A DNA stretch of 63,030 nucleotides from Bdellovibrionales bacterium (lineage in GTDB: Bacteria > Bdellovibrionota > UBA1018 > CAIMNF01), in the NCBI GenBank assembly GCA_018266375.1, contig JAFEAO010000013.1:1-63030 (forward strand), in the 5' to 3' direction. Below, in pieces: positions 15,569 through 24,001 of this stretch; positions within the stretch are counted from its first letter, which is position 1, and each line of letters opens with the position of its first letter. The notes beneath the pieces were generated by a model, which was not told the DNA's origin, ran no database searches, and saw only the letters and a list, made by a program, of their open reading frames with translations. The position numbers and the translations under genes were made by a program.

Positions 15569-17155
15569 CTAGAACCGGGCGGTGACGCCGATCGTGGGCG
15601 TGACTTGGAAAATATTGGACTTGCTCTCGCCGGCGGCCGCATCCCAGCGCACATCCGCTTTCAACGACTTGTACATCACGTCGAGGCGGCCGTTAAAAAA
15701 CAAATCCCAGTTATCGAAGTGGCCGATCCGGCGTTCATACTCGGCTGCACCCTTCAGCTGGAAGCCACTCATCGTGAGCGCGCGAAGGTCGGTGCTGGAA
15801 GATGACGTCGTAAGCGGGAGCATGAACATTGCTTTAAAGCGAAGTGACGACAAGGTTTCTTCAGACAAGAAAATCTCGTGCTTATAACCCACCGACAAAA
15901 GCGAGAGCTCGATTCCGCCGACGTCGTTTCCGCCCGATGCATTGGAACGCGATACGATGAAGGTCTCATCATTGAACGTAAACAAGAAGTCTTTGACCGA
16001 AATCCCGAGTTCGAAAAAGTCGGCACCTTGAGTTGCGCCTTCAAACTTAGCCGGAAAATGCTCATAGTTAAACCAAACGCCGAACATATCACTCGTGTAC
16101 TCGAGTTTCGCACCCATCAAACCGAAGTTAAAAACGCTCAGATTTTGCTCGCCGTAGCCGCCTGTTTGAGAAATCGAAATCGATCGGGCTCCACCGTAGA
16201 GACCAAACTTCCAGTAAGGCCGTACCTCATACTCGGGTTCCGGGTCGTCTTCGCCGCCATCGGCATGTACGCCCAAGACTACGCTATCCTCGTCGTCGAC
16301 AGCCGGCACCGGAACCGGCGTTGCTTCGGCCAGAGGCTGGTCCTCGTAAGACGGTTCTTCTTTGGCGGGCTCAAACACGTCGGGCTCGGTCGAAGGTTCT
16401 TTTGCCGTCACGGGTGGAAGCGGTTCTGCGGGCTCCACTTTCGCGACTGGCTTCGGTTTCGGCTTGTGATGAACGATCGGTTTTGGACGCGGCGTCGGTT
16501 CCGGCGTCGATTCAACCACTGGGGCGGCGGTCGGCTCAACGGTCGGAACCGGTGTTGGAGCAGGTGTATTCATCGCCATGTTCATCGGCGAATCGGCATC
16601 GTAAGCCGTAATCTTGGCTTCCGGATCGCCCACGACTTCGACCCCGGTCACATCGTTTTTTTGGATCGTGATTTCTCCGTTTTCCTTCACGGTCGAAGGA
16701 TCGATCTTGTACTGCTTTTTGTCGGCGACGATGACCATCGGGCGGCGTTTCGGCGAAGTCTTAACCTTGATGGCACCCTTTTCAACGACGAGACTAGGCG
16801 GTTCTTTAGCGCCCGTTTCGAAGCCCCGAAGGACGACCATGGAGTTGGGTTGAATCTCGATTTCGTCTTGATTGAAGAAGCTAATACTGGCTCGAGATTG
16901 ACCATCGGTGAAGACCGCGTCTTCGGAGTGAACCGTCTGATCGCCGTGGCTTAAGTCGTCCCAGAACACGGTGGATTCGGCCCGATAGCGCACGCCGCTG
17001 CCGAAAGGCTTGAGCGTCCCGATGGAGGGGGTCGTTGCCGCCTTTTTGTCCTCCCGGCCCATATACTTCATGACCTTGTCGAAGGAATAGAAACCTACAA
17101 CACCTAAAACCAGCGCAATCGCGGCTGGACCGTAGATTTGCCCCAATCGGTTCAT
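15569..17155 (-). CDS. FecR-domain envelope protein with Pro-rich linker and beta-rich C-terminus
   Basis: 528 aa in three parts. An N-terminal membrane helix (about 9-28) leads into a FecR-like domain (about 60-150: GDQTVHSEDAVFTDGQSRAS, then QDEIEIQPNSMVVLRGFE). Residues about 205-295 are a TonB-like Pro/Lys/Glu linker (PTPRPKPIVHHKPKPKP). The last 210 residues alternate strands and turns and end in an aromatic (GVTARF), as outer-membrane barrels do. FecR domains usually sense or relay envelope signals or bind peptidoglycan-near ligands. It is divergent from an RsbU-like phosphatase, so the pair may form a regulatory unit. Confidence 0.7.
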   Translation of the reverse strand: MNRLGQIYGPAAIALVLGVVGFYSFDKVMKYMGREDKKAATTPSIGTLKPFGSGVRYRAESTVFWDDLSHGDQTVHSEDAVFTDGQSRASISFFNQDEIEIQPNSMVVLRGFETGAKEPPSLVVEKGAIKVKTSPKRRPMVIVADKKQYKIDPSTVKENGEITIQKNDVTGVEVVGDPEAKITAYDADSPMNMAMNTPAPTPVPTVEPTAAPVVESTPEPTPRPKPIVHHKPKPKPVAKVEPAEPLPPVTAKEPSTEPDVFEPAKEEPSYEDQPLAEATPVPVPAVDDEDSVVLGVHADGGEDDPEPEYEVRPYWKFGLYGGARSISISQTGGYGEQNLSVFNFGLMGAKLEYTSDMFGVWFNYEHFPAKFEGATQGADFFELGISVKDFLFTFNDETFIVSRSNASGGNDVGGIELSLLSVGYKHEIFLSEETLSSLRFKAMFMLPLTTSSSSTDLRALTMSGFQLKGAAEYERRIGHFDNWDLFFNGRLDVMYKSLKADVRWDAAAGESKSNIFQVTPTIGVTARF

Positions 17156-17204
17156 CTAGCAAAATTATTGAATTATATCCCGTTTTGGTCAACCCTTTAC
17201 CTAT

Positions 17205-18689
17205 ATGAAACTGAACCTTCCGATCGGGATTAAGATCCTCATGCTTCTCACCTTCGCAATCGGAATCGGCCTCTCAGCTTACTTCTGGATCGCGAGTCGG
17301 TTGATGATTTCGGATAAGATCAGTTATCTCTATGATTACAGCTTCTCACAGGCGAAACTTGCAGCGATACAGTATGACATCAACCCCACCAATCCTCAGC
17401 TGGACCGCATCGCACGTGGCTTCCACATCCGGATCGTTGATGTTCCAACCCGCTCAGTGGCGTTCCTTTCCTCTAAGGAAGAGAACCCGCTGGTCGAACT
17501 TCCGATCGACCAAATCCTTCAGGGCATTAGTAGCCAGATCACCTCGGGCGTTCGGGAGTTTAACCAGTACATCGTGGCATATGACCTCATTCAGGGAGGA
17601 AAATCCCTGGTTCTGTCGTACATACCGGAGTCCGAGGCTTTCGAATCGGTCCGGACGCTCCAAATCCGCTCCATGTACGGCGGGCTTTGCATCTTCCTCA
17701 TCACGCTCGGTCTTGCATTTCTCTTGAGTAACGGCATCTCCGTCCGGATTCGAGGCCTGGCCGATGCGACCGCCAAGGTTGCCGACGGTCAGTTCGGGGT
17801 ACAGGTCTCCGAGACGGCAAAGGTGTCCGATGAGGTCACCACCTTAAGCCGGACATTTAACATCATGTCGGCTAAAATTTCAGAACTACTGGAGCAAAGA
17901 GTGAAACAAATACGCATGGAAAAAGAGCTGGAAACGGCCGAGTTACTACAGTCCAAATTCTTTCCGAACGAGAAAATCCAAGAAGGTGAATATCGCGTCG
18001 AGGGTCAATCGTGGTTTGCTTCCGAGTGCGGTGGCGATTACTGGCAGCACGCCAACCTGAACCCCTATCTCGTGACCATCATGGGTGATGTGACCGGGCA
18101 CGGAGCTTCGGCGGCTTTGGTGACCGCGCTGATTCACGGGATTTTTACCAGTACCGTACGCGACCTTCAGCACATGTCCCTGAACGATCCGGCCCAGGAC
18201 ATCATCGGACCGATCATCCGCAACATCCATGCGGGCCTGAAAGCAAGCGCCGGCGAGAACGCGAGCTTTACCTGCTTACTGAGCGTGATCGACACGCGCA
18301 CGCAGAAGATGTTTTTACAAAACGCGGGCAACCCGTTCCCGTACTTGTATCGCGACTCGACCCAAAAGTTCGAGAGCTTGAAACAAAAAAACAGCATCCC
18401 GCTCGGCGACGTCGAGCCGACGATCGAGCCGATCGAAGTCGATATCGTCAAAGGCGACCGCTTGTTCTTGTACACCGACGGACTCTTCGACGTGCGATTG
18501 AACGACCAAAACAAGATTCACAAAAAAGAATTTTTCGAAGAGCTCGCGGCCAAGATCGCAGCCCATCAAAACGAAGCGCACTCGTCGTTCATCCAAGAGC
18601 GCACCGCCGACGTCGTTAACGAGTTCTTCGGCAAAGACCGTTCGAATCGTCCGGACGACATCACGATCGTGGTGGTTGAAAAGACCTAA
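17205..18689 (+). CDS. RsbU-like HAMP-PP2C (SpoIIE) serine phosphatase
   Basis: 494 aa. Membrane helix 1 (about 9-28), a periplasmic sensor segment (about 30-150), helix 2 (about 160-177), a HAMP domain (about 180-232), then a SpoIIE/RsbU-type PP2C phosphatase: SECGGDYW, then MGDVTGHGASAALVTALIHG and LFLYTDGLFDVRL, with the final DDITIVVV. The metal-binding Asp residues are present. Such enzymes dephosphorylate anti-anti-sigma factors in partner-switching pathways; no RsbV/RsbW partner is in view. It is divergent from the FecR-domain protein. Confidence 0.9.
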   Translation: MKLNLPIGIKILMLLTFAIGIGLSAYFWIASRLMISDKISYLYDYSFSQAKLAAIQYDINPTNPQLDRIARGFHIRIVDVPTRSVAFLSSKEENPLVELPIDQILQGISSQITSGVREFNQYIVAYDLIQGGKSLVLSYIPESEAFESVRTLQIRSMYGGLCIFLITLGLAFLLSNGISVRIRGLADATAKVADGQFGVQVSETAKVSDEVTTLSRTFNIMSAKISELLEQRVKQIRMEKELETAELLQSKFFPNEKIQEGEYRVEGQSWFASECGGDYWQHANLNPYLVTIMGDVTGHGASAALVTALIHGIFTSTVRDLQHMSLNDPAQDIIGPIIRNIHAGLKASAGENASFTCLLSVIDTRTQKMFLQNAGNPFPYLYRDSTQKFESLKQKNSIPLGDVEPTIEPIEVDIVKGDRLFLYTDGLFDVRLNDQNKIHKKEFFEELAAKIAAHQNEAHSSFIQERTADVVNEFFGKDRSNRPDDITIVVVEKT

Positions 18690-18705
18690 GCCGGAAACCC
18701 CCGTA

Positions 18706-19149
18706 TTAGCGCTTCGTAAACCGTGCTGGCTTCGCGACGGCGCAGATCGTGCGGTACTTGACGTTGTTTAACGTGAGATACGAGTACACGGGGTTCGAAC
18801 GGTTTTTGAGCGAGATCTGAAAGCTCACGAATCCCTTTCCGACCTTGCGGTTCGAGTCGAGATCGAACTGATGGCTGCCGGTTGCCGACACAAATCCTTC
18901 GCCGTGGAGCTCGACGTCCGAGTCTTCAAGCGTTTGCTTTTCATCGTCGAAAAGACGGATCGAGCTGATCTCGGCTTTAACATTAAAAGCGTACTTGCCG
19001 AATCCCTCGAGAATCGTGCCGGTGATCGCGGCTTTATGAAGCTCGTTACTGTAGTTGTCCGCGCAAGAAAACGCCAAGTCCGCTCTCGCGAACGGGCCCA
19101 GCAGGAGGGCGCATAAAGATAGGGTTAGACAAGGCTTCAGCATCACCAC
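18706..19149 (-). CDS. Exported protein of unknown function
   Basis: 147 aa with a signal peptide (MLKPCLTLSLCALLLGPFAR). The mature part has an early Cys (SCADNYSNE) and a late Cys (YRTICAVAK) framing a beta-rich sequence, much like the proteins at 20862 and 21574, which share the size and the Cys-near-both-ends layout. It is convergent with the phosphatase gene. No named family recognised. Confidence 0.65.
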   Translation of the reverse strand: MVMLKPCLTLSLCALLLGPFARADLAFSCADNYSNELHKAAITGTILEGFGKYAFNVKAEISSIRLFDDEKQTLEDSDVELHGEGFVSATGSHQFDLDSNRKVGKGFVSFQISLKNRSNPVYSYLTLNNVKYRTICAVAKPARFTKR

Positions 19150-19245
19150 CGGGAACTCTAACTCAATTTTTACCTAAAATAAATATAATTATACTGTACC
19201 AGTTTAGTATCAGAACGAATAATCTTGATTGTGAGTATTCAGCGT

Positions 19246-19794
19246 TTAGAAGTGATAACTGACCGCAAACGGCCTGAAGACCATCCCGGTCGAACCCGTT
19301 GCCACCACACCCAGACTCGGTCTGAAACACCAAGGTCCGCCGAGCGGGAAGCGTTTCCCAGTGATAAAGAAAAACCCGAACCCGTTCGGATCTTCGCCGG
19401 CGACCGCAGCCTGCTCGAGATCGCTCGAGCCGGTCCGAATCGCGATCCCCATCGAAACAAAAAAAGATTCATTGAGCGTCGGACCCAAGTTGCCGGTCAC
19501 GCCCCCCATGATCATCATGTTGGACGTCGAGCCCCCCGAGACCGCGATTTTTTGATAAGTGATGTCGCCCCCGACCTGGAGCCAATTGAGTTTCGGAAAC
19601 AGGACGATTTGGAATCCCGGCGCGAGATCGAGCTGAGTCGATCCCTTACTGATGCCGAGGTAACCCGCGCTCATGAATACTTCGAAGCGTCCGGTCTGGA
19701 CGCTCACCTTGGACTGGCCACCTTGTTGGGCATGCGCAGGTACCGCCATGACAATCATCAGGGCCAAAAGCGCGGTGACTCTCCCGAGGGTCAT
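19246..19794 (-). CDS. Exported beta-rich protein of unknown function
   Basis: 182 aa with signal peptide ending HAQQG. The body is a series of amphipathic strands (RFEVFMSAGYLGISKG, FQIVLFPKLNWLQVGGDITY) and ends in Phe, as in small outer-membrane barrels. Its start overlaps the LysR stop (ATGA), so it is translated from the same message as the regulator. Confidence 0.65.
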   Translation of the reverse strand: MTLGRVTALLALMIVMAVPAHAQQGGQSKVSVQTGRFEVFMSAGYLGISKGSTQLDLAPGFQIVLFPKLNWLQVGGDITYQKIAVSGGSTSNMMIMGGVTGNLGPTLNESFFVSMGIAIRTGSSDLEQAAVAGEDPNGFGFFFITGKRFPLGGPWCFRPSLGVVATGSTGMVFRPFAVSYHF

Positions 19795-20687
19795 ACTTTT
19801 AGGTTACTGGATTCCAAACTCTTAATCCATGGCGTTTTACGGTCTTCTCGGCGGTAATAAAGGTAGATTTTCTGAGTGAGCGGCGCCGAGTCTGCAATGG
19901 CAGCCTCCACGACCTGATCGGTGTGTATTCCCCAAGCCTCCGGGACGACCGACCATCCAAAGCCGTAACGGACAAGCTCCACGACGCTAAACCAATCCTC
20001 GACGATCCGGGAAATCCGAAGCCGCTCGACCGGGATTTTTTTGAACCGCAGGTATTCCTCGAGATAGGCGTGATGGTTTCCATAAACGATCGCGGGATGA
20101 TTCATCCAGACCTCGACCTGATGGCCCACTTTGGAACCCGGCCGCACCCATGCGCGCGGAAAGATCAGCTTGAGCTTCGATTCAAAAAAGAGTTTCGCGA
20201 CCAAATCACCCGAGTCCTGCGTGCGCGCACTCACCGCAAGATCGAAGCGATGATACTTCAACCCCTCAATGGCTTCAGCCGACGACGTCAGCGCCCACTC
20301 GATTTGCCCCGGAAATGGGAAGGACAAAAGCGGAAGAAGCAATTCCCTCCGTCCGGCGACTTTCAATGTTTGCGCTTTCAGATCCTGCGATTCACGTTCC
20401 AAACGCAGCCAACTCTGATTTAAATTACGGTAAAATCCTTTCACTTCGCGCACGAATTCCTGACCGGTTTTGGTCAAAACTTTTCGCTTTCCGGAGAATG
20501 CAAAGACTTTAAAACCGAGATTCTCTTCGAGTCGGCGAAGTTGGAACGAGAGTGCGGGCTGGGTCACACCCAATACCTTGGCGGCGCGCACCACATCTCC
20601 CTCACTCTCAAACGCGAGCAACGCTAAAAGCGCCTCTTGGCTCGGTAAATTGCGGTGGAGATGACCCAAATCAAGGGTTGATTTCAT
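19791..20687 (-). CDS. LysR-family transcriptional regulator
   Basis: About 298 aa from ATG 20687. The N-terminal winged HTH is clear: LLALLAFESEGDVVRAAKVL, then GVTQPALSFQLRRLEENLGFKVF. A periplasmic-binding-like effector domain follows. An alternative start at 20714 would lie inside a pair of TTGATAT direct repeats at about 20684-20706, which are more likely regulatory. The regulator overlaps the next gene by 4 nt. Target and inducer are unknown; the divergent neighbour at 20862 is a candidate. Confidence 0.88.
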   Translation of the reverse strand: MKSTLDLGHLHRNLPSQEALLALLAFESEGDVVRAAKVLGVTQPALSFQLRRLEENLGFKVFAFSGKRKVLTKTGQEFVREVKGFYRNLNQSWLRLERESQDLKAQTLKVAGRRELLLPLLSFPFPGQIEWALTSSAEAIEGLKYHRFDLAVSARTQDSGDLVAKLFFESKLKLIFPRAWVRPGSKVGHQVEVWMNHPAIVYGNHHAYLEEYLRFKKIPVERLRISRIVEDWFSVVELVRYGFGWSVVPEAWGIHTDQVVEAAIADSAPLTQKIYLYYRREDRKTPWIKSLESSNLKV

Positions 20688-20861
20688 ATCAATAAAATTT
20701 ATATCAAATAACAAAATCTTTGAATATTAAAAACCAACCACTTCGCCTAGATTGCATTCATCGAAACAACGGTTGCTTGAAGCAAATTGAGTAACTAAGG
20801 ATTTTTAAAAAAGAAATCGGCAGCGCGATGAAACCACGCGGCTAAACCAAAAGGGTATTTT

Positions 20862-21347
20862 ATGACTAAGTTCGCAGCAGTAATGATGATCGCAGGTATG
20901 GTATCAGGCACGGTAGCAAAAGCAGACGGCTTCAATTGCCAAGGCCGCAGCACCGGCATCAATATCAAATTATTCAACAACACTCAGCCAGAAGCGGGTA
21001 CACGCGAAGTTGCAGTAATGGTTCTCTCCAATCCGAGCGTCCACACTCCAAACAAAACGATCGCTAAGTTCACCGGCGCAAACGGAACTCTGGCAGCAAA
21101 AGGTTACGGAAAATATGAAGCGAAGGTTGACCTTCGTTTTAACGACAGCGGTCGCGCTGGAGAGTTGATTGGAGGAACCAAGTTGGGTCAGCTTAAGAAG
21201 ATCCTTCTTGATCTGAACTTCTCTTACAACACGATCGACGTCGAGCTTGCTAAAGTAAGCAGCGTTTACGGTGTCATCAAGTACGTCAAACGTGATGGTG
21301 ATATCAATTCAGAAAGCGTGGTTTGCTCCCGCTATCTGAAGAACTAA
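20862..21347 (+). CDS. Exported protein of unknown function
   Basis: 161 aa. Signal peptide KFAAVMMIAGMVSGTVAKA; the mature part starts DGFNCQGRS and ends SVVCSRYLK, with two Cys placed to form a disulfide linking the ends of a beta-rich domain. Codon use and a strong terminator right behind it suggest a well-expressed gene. Same general layout as the proteins at 18706 and 21574. Confidence 0.7.
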   Translation: MTKFAAVMMIAGMVSGTVAKADGFNCQGRSTGINIKLFNNTQPEAGTREVAVMVLSNPSVHTPNKTIAKFTGANGTLAAKGYGKYEAKVDLRFNDSGRAGELIGGTKLGQLKKILLDLNFSYNTIDVELAKVSSVYGVIKYVKRDGDINSESVVCSRYLKN

Positions 21348-21386
21348 GCTTACCGATGGGTAACGAGTAAATTCGGAAGAGAAAAA

Positions 21387-21420
21387 AACCCGGTGATTTA
21401 ATCACCGGGTTTTTTGTTTT
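21387..21420 (+). terminator. Rho-independent terminator
   Basis: Stem AACCCGGTGAT/ATCACCGGGTT with a 3-base loop followed by TTTTTTGTTTT, 40 bp after the gene at 20862. Confidence 0.9.
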
Positions 21421-21573
21421 GAAGCAACAACGCAATCCGCACGGTTTAAAACTCAACGATCGTGATTGCGGTTAAACACTTTTGTACGCGCTACCCAATT
21501 ATTTTGCTATCAGCTACGAAACTCCCCTGCCTTCATGACCAAGTACCTGCAGCCAAAGCTGATTCTCAAGTAA

Positions 21574-22113
21574 TTAAAGCTGATTTCTGATCCAAGCGTA
21601 GATCGCGCCGTAATCATCAGCGGCAAACGCGCGGCAAAGCGGATAACTCTCGGATGCGGTCGCATCCTCACCCAAGCTATAGATCGCAGTACTCTTTTCG
21701 GAATCGACAAGTAACTTCGCTGCAATCGGATCGGCGCCTTTAACCGGCTTCTGCAATTTGTAGGTGATGAATTTACTGATTTTGACCGGCTCAACCGGCT
21801 TCGCGGGTTTCTCAGTCATGGTCGGAGGCGGCGGTGGTGCCATCGGGTTATCGATGTTTACGATCGCATTTGAAATTTTATACACCGGGTAGCCCGCTTT
21901 GGTCTGAATCGACATTGATACGGTTTTCGATACGGCATCCGCAATCAGCACGTTAATGCGTTTTGCGCCGTCTTCGGCGGGGTCGGCTGGGCCCGTGCAT
22001 GCGATCACGCTGGCTGAGCCGTATTCCGTGTTTTGCGCGTACGCCGTGTATGCTAAAAGTGCGAGGGCCAGACCCAAAGAGGTGCGTAAAATCATACCGA
22101 GTTTATACACCAT
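21574..22113 (-). CDS. Exported protein of unknown function
   Basis: 179 aa (173 if started at ATG 22095). Signal peptide ILRTSLGLALALLAYTAYAQ, then a mature domain with Cys in ASVIACTGPAD and YPLCRAFAAD near the two ends. A Pro-rich insertion PMAPPPPPTM, then TEKPAKPVEPVK lies in the middle. Unknown family; similar layout to the exported proteins at 18706 and 20862. Confidence 0.65.
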   Translation of the reverse strand: MVYKLGMILRTSLGLALALLAYTAYAQNTEYGSASVIACTGPADPAEDGAKRINVLIADAVSKTVSMSIQTKAGYPVYKISNAIVNIDNPMAPPPPPTMTEKPAKPVEPVKISKFITYKLQKPVKGADPIAAKLLVDSEKSTAIYSLGEDATASESYPLCRAFAADDYGAIYAWIRNQL

Positions 22114-22186
22114 CTTTAGATAAAATTAAACTTAATTTGTTTACTTATTTTTGGAGCAAATCACTCGGCTTATACAGGGCCTGGAC

Positions 22187-23173
22187 TTACCAGCCCAGAA
22201 TGTAACCGAACATGAGCGGCGCTACGATCGTCGCGTCCGACTCCACGATGAATTTCGGGGTGTCGACGCCGAGCTTGGCCCAAGTAATCTTCTCGTTTGG
22301 TACCGCACCCGAATAAGAACCGTAGCTGGTGGTCGAATCGGAGATCTGACAGAAGTAGCCCCAAAGTTTAGGCTTCTTGTTCAAGTCTTTTTCGAGCATC
22401 GGAACGACGCAGATTGGGAAATCGCCGGCGATACCACCACCGATTTGGAAGAAACCGAGCTCCTTCGAGCCGATGGTCATCTCTTGATACCAATCCGCCA
22501 TGTACATCATGTATTCGATGCCGGTTTTGACGGTGTGAACGTTCTTCACGCGCTTTTCGATGCAGTAAGCGGCGTACATGTTACCCAAGGTCGAGTCTTC
22601 CCAACCTGGAACGATGATCGGGATGTTCTTCTCGGCTGCCGCGAGCATCCAAGAGTTTTTCGGATCGATTTGATAGTGAGGCTTGAACTTGCCTTTTTTC
22701 AAAGCACGGTAAAAGTACTCGTGCGGGAAGCAGCGCTCGTTTTTGCCTTCGGCTTCGAGCCACTCTTCTTCCATAATACGCCAAATCTTGCGCATGGCCT
22801 CTTCTTCAGGGATACAAGTATCGGTCACGCGGTTGAGATTACGCTTCAAGAGTGCGTGCTCTTGTTCAGGCGTGAGGTCGCGATAGTTTGGAACGCGCTC
22901 GTAGTGATCGTGCGCGACCAAGTTGTAAATGTCTTCTTCGAGGTTCGCGCCGGTGCAAGAAATACCGTGCACTTTATCTTGGCGGATCATCTCAGCCAAC
23001 GACAGGCCCAGTTCCGCGGTACTCATCGCGCCCGCCAGCGTCACGAACATGCGGTTGCCTTGATCGAGGAATTTTTTATAACCCTTAGCCGCGTCCATCA
23101 TCGCCGCGGCGTTGAAGTGACGGTAGTGGTGTTCCATAAACTGGGTAATTGGACCGGTAGCTTTAGTTGTCAT
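22187..23173 (-). CDS. Deoxyhypusine synthase-like protein
   Basis: 328 aa. Family features in order: VTLAGAMSTAELGLSLAEMI (NAD-binding start), GISCTGANLEEDIYNLVAHDHY, GWEDSTLGN, and SYSGAVPNEKITWAKL, in which the Lys aligns with the catalytic Lys of eukaryotic deoxyhypusine synthase. The enzyme uses NAD and spermidine to move an aminobutyl group. In eukaryotes and archaea the acceptor is eIF5A; bacteria lack eIF5A, and bacterial relatives are thought to make homospermidine or to act on other acceptors. It ends an operon after a zinc-ribbon protein and a UDG-like protein. Confidence 0.88.
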   Translation of the reverse strand: MTTKATGPITQFMEHHYRHFNAAAMMDAAKGYKKFLDQGNRMFVTLAGAMSTAELGLSLAEMIRQDKVHGISCTGANLEEDIYNLVAHDHYERVPNYRDLTPEQEHALLKRNLNRVTDTCIPEEEAMRKIWRIMEEEWLEAEGKNERCFPHEYFYRALKKGKFKPHYQIDPKNSWMLAAAEKNIPIIVPGWEDSTLGNMYAAYCIEKRVKNVHTVKTGIEYMMYMADWYQEMTIGSKELGFFQIGGGIAGDFPICVVPMLEKDLNKKPKLWGYFCQISDSTTSYGSYSGAVPNEKITWAKLGVDTPKFIVESDATIVAPLMFGYILGW

Positions 23174-23186
23174 ATGGACAACTCTT

Positions 23187-23657
23187 TTAGCGTTTTTTTA
23201 CTGCCCAGCCAAGCTCTTTCATCACGTGTTTCAAGACTTCCCACGTTTGTTTTTTAGCATCGGCGCTTTTGCTTAGTTCGGTCAGCGAATGGGTATTTGC
23301 GACCTGCGATCCGGCAAGCTTTACCCCTAAAGAAACAGTCATTTTGGTCGCGGGGCCCGCCAGCGTCGAGGCATCGGCGACGAAATCGGCAGGCACTTCG
23401 ACAAGACCGACATCAACGAGGTTTGCGCCCATTGCCTCGACCATTTTTTGGAGGAGCTGGCGCTCACCCGCGGACATCGGAGGACTAACAAATAGAAGCT
23501 CGGAATTGGGATTTCCGAGCTTCGTAAAGGCTACCGTGGTTGCAGTTGTGTCGTGAACTTCCGAAACGGACGGCCGGCGAGTCATGATGATCGCGTTCGG
23601 CGGCAAAAAGCCTTCAAATTTTTTAGCTAAGTTGGATTTTTGAGTACTGCTTGGCAC
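23187..23657 (-). CDS. Uracil-DNA-glycosylase-fold protein, probably inactive
   Basis: About 156 aa from GTG 23657. A longer frame to 23726 exists but overlaps the zinc-ribbon gene and reads poorly. SELLFVSPPMSAGERQLLQK and MVEAMG, then ATKMTVSLGVKLAGSQ and KKQTWEVLKHVMKELG follow the order of elements in family 4-like uracil-DNA glycosylases (lfvGEaPG...LL.kml.aiG; valG.tA; K.evW.DLk.v...L). The catalytic GEAPG loop is replaced by VSPPMS, and no iron-sulfur Cys are seen. A DNA-related role is possible; catalysis is doubtful. Confidence 0.5.
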   Translation of the reverse strand: MPSSTQKSNLAKKFEGFLPPNAIIMTRRPSVSEVHDTTATTVAFTKLGNPNSELLFVSPPMSAGERQLLQKMVEAMGANLVDVGLVEVPADFVADASTLAGPATKMTVSLGVKLAGSQVANTHSLTELSKSADAKKQTWEVLKHVMKELGWAVKKR

Positions 23658-23674
23658 GGGGCTACCGTACCCGA

Positions 23675-23902
23675 TTACTGAAGACGATGCAAAACATGTC
23701 TTGCGTCGAGACCGCATTCCGGGCAAGACGCTTTTTCGTGCGTCGTATTGCGGCTAAAATCCGTGGTGTAATTGAAGTGGAGGTGTCCGCCGCAGAGACT
23801 GCAGTGCGAATATTTCTGGACCACTTGCTCCGTGGTGCCGACGACTGGTGCGATGGTGGCTGTATCTAATCTGTTCAATTCTTCTGAAGCATCCTTGCTC
23901 AT
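23675..23902 (-). CDS. Small zinc-ribbon protein
   Basis: 75 aa with two CxxC knuckles, CSLCGGHLHF and CPECGLDARH, 25 residues apart, a classic zinc ribbon. It is the first gene of the minus-strand group leading to the UDG-like and deoxyhypusine-synthase-like genes. It may bind nucleic acid or a protein partner; no specific family recognised. Confidence 0.75.
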   Translation of the reverse strand: MSKDASEELNRLDTATIAPVVGTTEQVVQKYSHCSLCGGHLHFNYTTDFSRNTTHEKASCPECGLDARHVLHRLQ

Positions 23903-24001
23903 GATTTACGTCCTCCAGAATACTCATCGGAGGCACTTATACGCTTTTAAATGGGAAATGATTGCCCATGGCGGTGGGCAGACTCCGCCCCTAGACGAGT
24001 C

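Noticed and set aside
15878..16954. Long plus-strand frame of 358 codons
   Set aside because: It lies wholly antisense to the FecR-domain gene and has the composition of a reverse-strand shadow (many Arg, Phe, His).
22151..23257. Long plus-strand frame of 368 codons
   Set aside because: Antisense shadow of the deoxyhypusine-synthase-like gene, which has clear motifs.
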